Source: a virus
Direction: 5' to 3' (one strand)
Length of the DNA stretch: 39,801 nt
Virus record (IMG/VR): IMGVR_UViG_3300030101_004212
Location: 1-39,801 of that record
Each line of letters opens with the position of its first letter. The stretch's first letter is position 1. This document shows positions 32,082 through 38,377 of this stretch, one piece after another. The notes beneath the pieces are model-generated. The model worked only from the letters and a program-made list of their open reading frames with translations, ran no database searches and was not told where the DNA came from. A program made the position numbers and the translations under genes.

Positions 32082-32627
32082 TTATTCCTCCTTGTCCGGC
32101 CACATCTCAATCAGCGTGTCGCCATCGTAGCCTCGCTTCATGTGGATGGCGGCGGCAGGGAACCCGAAGGGGAACCCGCACTTGCTCGCTCCAATGATTC
32201 GCATTGATACAATGCCTCCGTACTCCATGACCGTATTTATTCGCTTGAGACTTGACACCAACTTCGCAACAGGGATGAGGAGGCAAACATTGGGAGAAAT
32301 CTCAAAGCACTTTTCCAAGAATTGAGGGAAAATGCTGTACGGTGGGTTGGTGATAATCCAGTCAATTATCAAGTGCTTCGTCGGGTGCCTGTGAAAAAAG
32401 TCACGGCCCTCAGTAATTTCACACCAATCCCTTACGCAGTGGTCGGGGTATTGGTCGTAGAACGCACCAGTCCCACGGCACGGGTCAAGCACTCGCTCAT
32501 GAGGCATGATAGGGTAGAAGTCAATCATCTGCTTAGCGATGTGCCGTGGAGTCATGACCAAATCGTTGGGCTTGAGGTCGGGGTTGGCATCAGCGTTGCC
32601 ACTGCCGAAGTTCTCGTGTAGGCTCAT
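32082..32627 (-). CDS. Adenine-specific DNA methyltransferase
   Basis: A 181-residue S-adenosylmethionine-dependent methyltransferase. MTPRHIAKQMIDFY (about 25-38) is the motif X region, VLDPCRGTGAF motif I (Asp48 to Gly54), and ITNPPYSIF motif IV (Asn94-Tyr97), typical of N6-adenine methylation. No separate target-recognition domain is present, so specificity is probably short, as in small phage Dam-like enzymes. The ATG at 32627 follows GGTGAGGAG and lies 5 bases after the upstream stop; a TTG 8 codons earlier is less likely. Modification probably protects viral DNA from host nucleases; no matching restriction enzyme is seen next to it. Confidence 0.85.
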   Translation of the reverse strand: MSLHENFGSGNADANPDLKPNDLVMTPRHIAKQMIDFYPIMPHERVLDPCRGTGAFYDQYPDHCVRDWCEITEGRDFFHRHPTKHLIIDWIITNPPYSIFPQFLEKCFEISPNVCLLIPVAKLVSSLKRINTVMEYGGIVSMRIIGASKCGFPFGFPAAAIHMKRGYDGDTLIEMWPDKEE

Positions 32628-32632
32628 GCTCC

Positions 32633-32803
32633 TCACCTCTCCTTGAGACAATCAAACTGCTCACAGCCCCAACATTCCCTGCTGTGCAAGAACCAAGGTA
32701 CGCCTCTCCAAGCGGCGTAGCCACCATCAAGACGATAGCGTTTGTAGGTCTTCCCATTCCTACGGCATGTGTAACCACCGTGGATGATGCCGCCCTTGCT
32801 CAC
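32633..32803 (-). CDS. Small Cys-rich protein (56 residues)
   Basis: A 56-residue basic protein. It has a GGYTCRRNGKTYKRYRL strand pair and then a CWGCEQFDC cluster at the C-terminus, so four Cys could bind one zinc. The GTG start overlaps the upstream stop (GTGA) and has a perfect GGAGGTGA 5 bases before it, which decides the start. An in-frame extension upstream overlaps the previous zinc gene and is rejected. Tyr- and Arg-rich content suits nucleic-acid binding. Confidence 0.65.
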   Translation of the reverse strand: MSKGGIIHGGYTCRRNGKTYKRYRLDGGYAAWRGVPWFLHSRECWGCEQFDCLKER

Positions 32804-32910
32804 GCCGTCACCTCCACGCCTTGTTCGCATATTTTTCGGAAGCAGTGATTCACTTCCCCTTGAGAATGTTCGGCATGTCGTTTGCCGCAGTTCGGGCATA
32901 CCCACTTCAT
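32800..32910 (-). CDS. Tiny zinc-finger protein (36 residues)
   Basis: A 36-residue protein: MKWVCPNCGKRHAEHSQGEV then CFRKIC. Cys5, Cys8, one of the His residues and the later Cys pair can form one zinc site. The ATG overlaps the upstream TAA (TAATG) and its TGA overlaps the next GTG (GTGA). Together with its two neighbours it is part of a run of small Cys-rich genes. Confidence 0.6.
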   Translation of the reverse strand: MKWVCPNCGKRHAEHSQGEVNHCFRKICEQGVEVTA

Positions 32911-33638
32911 TACTCTTCACCCACCCTCAGTTCATCATACACAGCGTTCAAGTCGTACGAGCGAGAGCAGTAGGTACCCCACATCCACGGAGGAACCTTC
33001 TCGCCCGTGTCAGGACACTCGCCCCCAACAAGCACACCCAATTCACGGGTCTTGCCAGCCTCGTACATCTGCTGACGAGTCATGGCACGAAGCCAGCCGA
33101 GGCTCGTCTTTGCACGCATGAACAGGTCGTCGCCTGCCAGTAAGTTGTAGTCGTCGGGATTCATCACGATGTCTTCTCCACCTTCGTAGGGAACAATCAC
33201 AGCCCAGTCCTCAATCGTTTGAGTCTCACCATCGTCAAGGAGTACTTCACGCTCACCCATGTAGGTAGGCACGCCCTCTTCAAGTGGAAGGTCAGCAAGC
33301 CTTGTGCCATCGGGAGTGGTCCACGAACCAGCGATGGCTTGGCGCTCCTCCACCTCACGCATGAATGCCTCCTCAGCCGACAGTGCGGCTGGCGTGACCA
33401 TGACATTATCGTCCACGGCCTTGAGGTTGACAGCGTTCAACAAACGCACGATGCGCTCATGGTGGTGTAGTGAGTCGGGGTGGTCAACCCTGTGCTCAAG
33501 AGCCAGTGTTTCATCATCCAACTTCCGATAGCGAAGACCCGTGCCTTCGGGTCGCCATATCGCCTTCGGGGCCATCTGCATGAAATGTTCCAGCATCCAC
33601 ACTTTCAGTTCGTCTCCAAATTCTTCATTCATGTCCAT
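32910..33638 (-). CDS. Unrecognised 242-residue protein
   Basis: A 242-residue acidic protein (MDMNEEFGDELKVWMLEHFM). It contains an alternating strand and helix pattern with DWAVIVPYEGGEDIVMNPDDY in the middle, and WMWGTYCSRSYDLNAVY near the end. No known motif was found. It starts inside the last bases of the upstream gene; ATG 33638 has GGTGGT before it, and an in-frame ATG at 33632 is possible. Context gives no function. Confidence 0.65.
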   Translation of the reverse strand: MDMNEEFGDELKVWMLEHFMQMAPKAIWRPEGTGLRYRKLDDETLALEHRVDHPDSLHHHERIVRLLNAVNLKAVDDNVMVTPAALSAEEAFMREVEERQAIAGSWTTPDGTRLADLPLEEGVPTYMGEREVLLDDGETQTIEDWAVIVPYEGGEDIVMNPDDYNLLAGDDLFMRAKTSLGWLRAMTRQQMYEAGKTRELGVLVGGECPDTGEKVPPWMWGTYCSRSYDLNAVYDELRVGEE

Positions 33639-33952
33639 TGTACCACCTTCGGTTCTTCTTTCTTGTAGAGAAGCATTGTATCACAGCACTTCGCAACGAT
33701 GTAAAACCAGTTCTCCATGATGATAGCCAGCGACTCGTGCTCGTGAGGCACCTTGTTACACTCGGGGCAACGATAAATGTAGCCTTCGGTTGAGAGTACA
33801 ACCGCCATGACCTTCTCATCACCCCTGCCGTCGGGCAGGTGGAGTTCAACATGCCGTAGGTCAACTTTACCACCATCAACATGCCACATACCATCCTTGT
33901 CAATGTTCTCAGCACTGAGCATGTCACGCTTCTTGGAATCACTGCTCTCCAT
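33629..33952 (-). CDS. Small CxxC-containing protein (107 residues)
   Basis: A 107-residue protein. GYIYRCPECNKVPHEHESL (about residues 58-76) gives CxxC followed by two His, and a further CC lies near 90, so one zinc site is plausible. The ATG at 33952 overlaps the upstream gene by 14 bases with GGTGA about 5 bases before; the longer in-frame start lies inside that gene. Strand-rich flanks (VELHLPDG, VMAVVLST) suggest a compact ribbon-containing domain. Function unknown. Confidence 0.6.
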   Translation of the reverse strand: MESSDSKKRDMLSAENIDKDGMWHVDGGKVDLRHVELHLPDGRGDEKVMAVVLSTEGYIYRCPECNKVPHEHESLAIIMENWFYIVAKCCDTMLLYKKEEPKVVQWT

Positions 33953-35462
33953 TCTTTTCACCCTGTTCAACATAGTAGTTGGGTGTTTCGTGAAACTTGT
34001 CTTCGTGCTCAGCGAGTACAGCAGGGGCACCCATGCGCCACATGGTGACCACTTCCATAGGACTCATGTAATCCTCGGGGTCAACAGACCCGTGCATGAC
34101 TGGGCGTTGAGTCACTTTACCGATTGACCACTTGGTACCAAGTTCTTTCTTCTCCATCCCGATATGTTGACGAGAAGCGAAGAACCCATTGTGTTCAGCG
34201 TGAGCCTCCATGATAGATGCGATGAAAGCCTTAGCAGACTCAACACTACGGAAGCGTAGGTTGTCAAGGATGGTGTTTTCACTCCACCCTCCACGCTCCT
34301 TACGCTTGACAACATACTCCACTACAACTGCTTTAGGAAACCAACGGAAGTCGGCAATCTCGTGGCCGTAGGATGTACGGGAGTTCACCTTGGTGTACAC
34401 CCATCCGTTGGCGACCTCGCCTTCCTTGCGCTTCTTGCTGTTCGTGTTCTTGACATAGGCGCTCATCTCAGCGAGCCAGCCCCAGTCGGACCACTTGTGG
34501 GTAGAGCCCTTGCCCTTGCCCTCCTTGGACACGATGTTGTCGTTGCGGTTGAGCATGCGACGCAGTGATTCTTTGATGTACTTCAGCACCACTTTCTCTT
34601 CAATGACATTCGCCATGCCACGCTTGACTTCATCCCACAGGACGATGCGGTTCGCTTGCAGTGAGTGGAAGGCGTTGCCGAACATGTCGTTGTTCCAGTA
34701 CTTGTTGGTGCGGTCTCGGCTCCAAACAGTGCGGAAGTTGCCCTCGCTGTCCCGAACCATAGCCCAAGTGTGCTGGAGTTTCGTAGGCTTGTGGTGACCA
34801 CAGGGCTTCCCTTGCTCAAAGCCACACACACCAAGCGTGCTCTCTTGAAACATATTGGGTATCGTTCTACTGGGCCGTCCGTGTATGTTCAGCGATTCAA
34901 CACCGAGTTCACTCTTGAGAAACTCACGCAAAGGAGCGAAGTGCTCACTCCCCAAGAACTGCCCGACCGTCGGCGCACTGTTTCGGTTCACACGAATGGT
35001 CGCCAAAGCCTTGACTTCATCGGGAGCGTTTCGCTTGCGAAGCCAAGAAACCATGGTTCCGCTGTTGCTCCATGACTTGCCCTCAAAGCGGAACTCCCCG
35101 TCGGGGTGAATTTTTGGCCTGCCGAGCGTGTAGCGGGTAGCCTGCACTTCGTCATGACCACAGGACTCAAGGCGTGGGTCGGGCACAGTGCCGTAGCCCA
35201 CCTTGCCCGACATCATGGCCGCAGCCATGCGGGTGTTGTGGTTGACCATCTCATCCCAAGTCAGTGCCTTGTTGGGCCCGACCTTCATCAGCGTGTAGGC
35301 AACAGCCGCATCCATAGGCCAGCACTTGCCGATGGCCTTCTTCGTCCGACCAACGGCGTGGTCAACGATGATGTCCTCATCGCTGAAGTCCAAAGACTTC
35401 TCCACAATACCTGCCTGTTCAAATGCTTGCCATGTCTGCCATCCTTTCCATTCTCCGCTCAT
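33939..35462 (-). CDS. Unrecognised 507-residue protein
   Basis: A 507-residue protein rich in Trp, Lys and His. Segments that stand out are GKPCGHHKPTKLQHTWAMV (near 218-236), FRTVWSRDRTNKYWNN and a basic linker KNTNSKKRKEGEV. The basic charge suggests DNA or RNA binding. The ATG overlaps the upstream stop (ATGA). No catalytic signature was recognised. It is large for an accessory gene, so it is likely to be important for the virus. A terminal or internal domain of known fold may be hidden below what can be read by eye. Confidence 0.65.
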   Translation of the reverse strand: MSGEWKGWQTWQAFEQAGIVEKSLDFSDEDIIVDHAVGRTKKAIGKCWPMDAAVAYTLMKVGPNKALTWDEMVNHNTRMAAAMMSGKVGYGTVPDPRLESCGHDEVQATRYTLGRPKIHPDGEFRFEGKSWSNSGTMVSWLRKRNAPDEVKALATIRVNRNSAPTVGQFLGSEHFAPLREFLKSELGVESLNIHGRPSRTIPNMFQESTLGVCGFEQGKPCGHHKPTKLQHTWAMVRDSEGNFRTVWSRDRTNKYWNNDMFGNAFHSLQANRIVLWDEVKRGMANVIEEKVVLKYIKESLRRMLNRNDNIVSKEGKGKGSTHKWSDWGWLAEMSAYVKNTNSKKRKEGEVANGWVYTKVNSRTSYGHEIADFRWFPKAVVVEYVVKRKERGGWSENTILDNLRFRSVESAKAFIASIMEAHAEHNGFFASRQHIGMEKKELGTKWSIGKVTQRPVMHGSVDPEDYMSPMEVVTMWRMGAPAVLAEHEDKFHETPNYYVEQGEKNGEQ

Positions 35463-36160
35463 ATCATCATCTCCTTCAATTCGTTTTCAATTTCTTTTGT
35501 GTTGTGTTTTGTGTTTTCAATCTCAATGTTGAATGTAGTTGTGAATGTAGTTGTGAAGTCGTTGTCTGCGTCTTGATACACGGACTCAACGAAAGCACTC
35601 CAGTCAATCCACGCAGGGTACTTTCCAGTTGAAGAGTACGATACCGCCCAATGCGAACTGTTCACTCTCAGTGCGTTGATGATGTGCGGCTTGAAACGCA
35701 CGAGTAGGCCGTGAGTGATGTGATTCTTGCGAGTTCCTACGGGTGCCCACTTGTTTGCGATGAGAGTAAAGCGGCTACTGCTCGGTCGGGTGATGTCGTA
35801 AGTGAGGTTGACAACCACGCCCTCCTCGTTTGTTACGGTGTTGCGGTGGAGAGGCTCAGTGCTGAGCATGTAAATCTCTCCCTTCTTGGTTCGCACTGCT
35901 GGCATCAAGTCCGAGTACCCAAGGTCTTCACCGTCGTATCGTTGATAGTACGAACTCACAGGGTTGTTTGCGTTGTAGCGGCTGATGAAGTAACCTGCGT
36001 TCAAGGTCGGCTTTTTCGTTTCGTAGTCGTGGCGGTCGTGATAAAGCGCTTTGTACAGGCTACGCACTTCGGCTACCTGCTGCTTGGTAGGTACGCCGTG
36101 CTTGGCCTCGTACATTTTGCTCCACACTCGGACACATTCGTTCAGTTGTTTTTGTTCCAT
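35459..36160 (-). CDS. Unrecognised 233-residue protein
   Basis: A 233-residue protein. The first 60 residues are helical and basic (WSKMYEAKHGVPTKQQVAEV), reminiscent of an HTH. The rest is beta-rich (ENNPVSS-like loops, RFTLIANKWAPVGTRKNH, GLLVRFKPHIINALRV). Near the C-terminus a perfect 12-base duplication encodes TTTFTTTF. GGAGAG lies 10 bases before the ATG and promoter P4 stands 43 bases upstream, giving a short leader. Function unknown. Confidence 0.6.
   Translation of the reverse strand: MEQKQLNECVRVWSKMYEAKHGVPTKQQVAEVRSLYKALYHDRHDYETKKPTLNAGYFISRYNANNPVSSYYQRYDGEDLGYSDLMPAVRTKKGEIYMLSTEPLHRNTVTNEEGVVVNLTYDITRPSSSRFTLIANKWAPVGTRKNHITHGLLVRFKPHIINALRVNSSHWAVSYSSTGKYPAWIDWSAFVESVYQDADNDFTTTFTTTFNIEIENTKHNTKEIENELKEMMI
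35530..35553. repeat. 12-base tandem duplication
   Basis: The unit TGAATGTAGTTG occurs twice in tandem and a third copy begins (TGAAG). It is in frame within the 233-residue protein gene and adds four residues per copy, so copy number can change without a frameshift. Confidence 0.8.
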
Positions 36161-36199
36161 GTTTCTCTCTCCTTGGTTGTTGTTGTTTATTGGTGCTGC

Positions 36200-36207
36200 T
36201 TTATATA
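36200..36207 (-). promoter_or_regulatory. TATA-box promoter (P4)
   Basis: The - strand reads TTGAATCCTATATAAAGCA; the TGA is the stop codon of the preceding 178-residue protein gene. The TATA centre is 43 bases from the ATG at 36160, so a leader of about 15-18 bases with AAGGAGAGAG is expected. The leader resembles that of P5 (AAGGAGAGAGAAACATG in both). Confidence 0.8.
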
Positions 36208-36211
36208 GGAT

Positions 36212-36748
36212 TCAAGCCAGTTCCACTTCTTCCCCCTTGAAGCCAGTGATGTACTCGGCCATGTCCTCAGTGAGTTGGTCTTGTGCGATTGTGAGGAACG
36301 CAGGGTACAGTTCGGTCATGTCCCAGTCATTGTCCTCAGCGTACTCGTGAGCGAGCGCCACCCATTCGGGCATGGTGCGCATGCCTCCGTCTTCGGGATG
36401 CTCAACGCTCATGTCGCAGTAGCCCTTCACAAACACACATGGGTGCGCTGGGTCGGGAGACATTTCAAGTGTGAGACAGTTGCCCACAGTGATGCTGAGT
36501 TCCTTTGAGTGCTCGTAGAACAGTTCCCATGCCACCATATCAATCAAGGGTGTGAGCATTTGCATGCGCACAGCGTACTCAGTCCAAGTGAAGTGCTTTC
36601 CAGCACTATCATGGGCTCGTACGCCAGCGTGTGAATGCGCCCATCGGCGGGTGTTGAGGTATGCGACAACCTCCGCAGGCAAGGCGTAGATTTTACCCAC
36701 TGGTGCTTGGTCAGTGATGAATGTCTCCATGTCGTCGTAAATCGTCAC
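36212..36748 (-). CDS. Unrecognised 178-residue acidic protein
   Basis: A 178-residue acidic protein. The start is GTG at 36748, overlapping the upstream TGA as GTGA and preceded by GGAGGTGT. Helical segments (EVVAYLNTRRWAHSHAG, FTWTEYAVRMQMLTPLIDMV) precede a strand-rich centre and a C-terminal acidic helix (LTEDMAEYITGFKGEEVEL). No motif recognised. Its stop is inside promoter P4. Confidence 0.6.
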   Translation of the reverse strand: MTIYDDMETFITDQAPVGKIYALPAEVVAYLNTRRWAHSHAGVRAHDSAGKHFTWTEYAVRMQMLTPLIDMVAWELFYEHSKELSITVGNCLTLEMSPDPAHPCVFVKGYCDMSVEHPEDGGMRTMPEWVALAHEYAEDNDWDMTELYPAFLTIAQDQLTEDMAEYITGFKGEEVELA

Positions 36749-37161
36749 TCAGACACCTCCGTGTCGCTCTTGAAGACTGGGCCGCTCATGATGCGTAAGC
36801 CCGATGCTGTCGCTTTCACGAAGTCCATGAGGACTTTTACATCGCCCGATTCAGTGCTGATGTTGAGCATCGCACCTTCGGGATGATTGAGTTCAGTGCC
36901 GTGAATCAGCAGTTGATTCTTGTCAGCCTCGGGGTAGTGGCACACTTCCATCTCAATGTAGAGTTGGTTGCCACTCGCAGGGCTGTTCAACTTCGCCGTC
37001 TGTTCAGCCAGCCAGCCGGTGAGGCTGATGGGTGCTCGCAGTTCAAGTGCGATACCGTACTTACGATTCACCGTTGGTTCACCCACACCTTGGATGTGGA
37101 TTCGGTGGTCGTCGTAGTTGCATCGTACCTGTATTCGTGGTTTTCCGTATTCGTTGTTCAT
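36745..37161 (-). CDS. Unrecognised 138-residue beta-rich protein
   Basis: A 138-residue protein with clear alternating strands (RIQVRCNYDDHRIHIQGVG, IALELRAPISL, QLYIEMEVCHY, QLLIHGTELN, GAMLNISTESGDVKVLMDFV). This might be a small beta-barrel or an ssDNA-binding-like fold, but no family was recognised. It is the first gene after promoter P5, with AAGGAGAG before the ATG at 37161, and its stop overlaps the next GTG start. Confidence 0.6.
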   Translation of the reverse strand: MNNEYGKPRIQVRCNYDDHRIHIQGVGEPTVNRKYGIALELRAPISLTGWLAEQTAKLNSPASGNQLYIEMEVCHYPEADKNQLLIHGTELNHPEGAMLNISTESGDVKVLMDFVKATASGLRIMSGPVFKSDTEVSE

Positions 37162-37202
37162 GTTTCTCTCTCCTTGTTTGTTGTCTGTTGTTTCAATGTT
37201 GC

Positions 37203-37210
37203 TTTATATA
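37203..37210 (-). promoter_or_regulatory. TATA-box promoter (P5)
   Basis: The - strand reads TGAAAGTCCTATATAAAGCA, with the TGA being the stop codon of the phosphatase-like gene. The TATA centre is about 45 bases from the ATG at 37161, giving a leader of roughly 20 bases with AAGGAGAG. The downstream part of the leader is nearly the same as at P4. Confidence 0.75.
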
Positions 37211-37216
37211 GGACTT

Positions 37217-38377
37217 TCATTGTCTGTACCTCTCAAGGAACGCCAATAAGGATTCGTTGTCCACGCCCCCTTCGGGTACGGGCAAGCGCTCTTGCCTCTT
37301 ACCGCCCCTCTTCTTGCCACCCTTCTTCTTGCCACCCTTCTTCTGCTTCTTCTTACGCTCGCAGGCGACGCAAGTGAAATCATCACTGCGAAACACTTCG
37401 GGGATGTAGAATCGCTTACACTTTTCGCATTTGATGTTGGTGTTCTTTGTCTTGATACCTTTCTCTTTTGCATGAGCAAGACTGCTTCGCCCATCAGGGT
37501 GCATCGCCATGTCAGTGAACACATCATCAATCTCAGGGCAGTGCCTATCCGTTGCGAAGAGGGCTTCATGTGCATCCACCAACTCCTCGGAATCACAAGA
37601 CACACACTTGGCTTGGTCATCCTTGTGTACCCATTGAAGTTCGGAGCACTGAGCGCAACCCACCAATTGGAAGCCGCTCGGTATGGGCATGTTCTTCTCT
37701 TCCTCACTGATTGAAATGTCAGCGAGCCACTCTTGGTTGTCCGTGTAAGAGTGCGAGTCGTCAGTCATTGTGATGTCGTCAGTGAAGTAATTGGTGGACT
37801 TCTTGTTCTTGGCTTTGGCAAACAGTGAGTCGCCCACGGGGATGCCCAGTGTGTTGGCGATGTACAGTTGCTGAGAGTCAGTCTCAACAGCGTGAGTGCA
37901 GTAGATGTCTCGCACATGTTTGATGAGTGCGGCGGCATCAGGCTGAGCAACACAAGCCTCGTCACCAAGCAGGTGGCCGAGGATGCACAATTGCACGCCA
38001 GTGCGACCGTGCCCACCAACACATTGTGTGGACACAGTGGTGATGTCTTGCTTGCGAATGTCGTCAACGAGTGCCACCCAAAAGTCCCGGCTGACATCCT
38101 GTGGAATGGAGAAGTCGGGCCAGTCAATGCTGATGATGTGCGTGCCACCACCGATGTGCTGAGCGCATGAGAACCCTGTGGGCACAACAGTGCGGGAGTC
38201 GTCCATCACTTGTGCAGGGCCGAGGGCGAGCGCAGGGCGTGGCGACATACGGTGCCAACCACCGTTGCGTGAATGTCCACCAGCGAACACCTTGATACCA
38301 TCAACCTCAAACACCAATGGGTTGCCCGTGTGGCAACCAACCTTCTTTCCGAATCCATTCATCCAATTGTCATTCAT
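37217..38377 (-). CDS. Tyrosine-phosphatase-like protein with zinc ribbons and Lys/Gly tail
   Basis: A 386-residue multidomain protein. The N-terminal 190 residues have the two landmark elements of a cysteine-dependent phosphatase: a WPD loop (IDWPDF, Trp86-Asp88; Asp88 as general acid) and the CX5R loop CVGGHGRTG (Cys119, Arg125). Gln replaces the usual His before Cys119. Zinc ribbons follow at Cys241/Cys244/Cys258/Cys261 and Cys317/Cys320/Cys336/Cys339. A basic tail with KKGGKKKGGKKRGGKR (about 345-361) comes next. PTP-fold enzymes act on phosphotyrosine or on RNA 5' triphosphates; the zinc and basic regions favour a nucleic-acid-bound role. The ATG overlaps the upstream stop (ATGA). Confidence 0.75.
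   Translation of the reverse strand: MNDNWMNGFGKKVGCHTGNPLVFEVDGIKVFAGGHSRNGGWHRMSPRPALALGPAQVMDDSRTVVPTGFSCAQHIGGGTHIISIDWPDFSIPQDVSRDFWVALVDDIRKQDITTVSTQCVGGHGRTGVQLCILGHLLGDEACVAQPDAAALIKHVRDIYCTHAVETDSQQLYIANTLGIPVGDSLFAKAKNKKSTNYFTDDITMTDDSHSYTDNQEWLADISISEEEKNMPIPSGFQLVGCAQCSELQWVHKDDQAKCVSCDSEELVDAHEALFATDRHCPEIDDVFTDMAMHPDGRSSLAHAKEKGIKTKNTNIKCEKCKRFYIPEVFRSDDFTCVACERKKKQKKGGKKKGGKKRGGKRQERLPVPEGGVDNESLLAFLERYRQ

Noticed and set aside
35530-35553. 12-base tandem repeat as replication origin iteron
   Set aside because: Only two copies, in frame within a coding sequence; too few for an iteron array.
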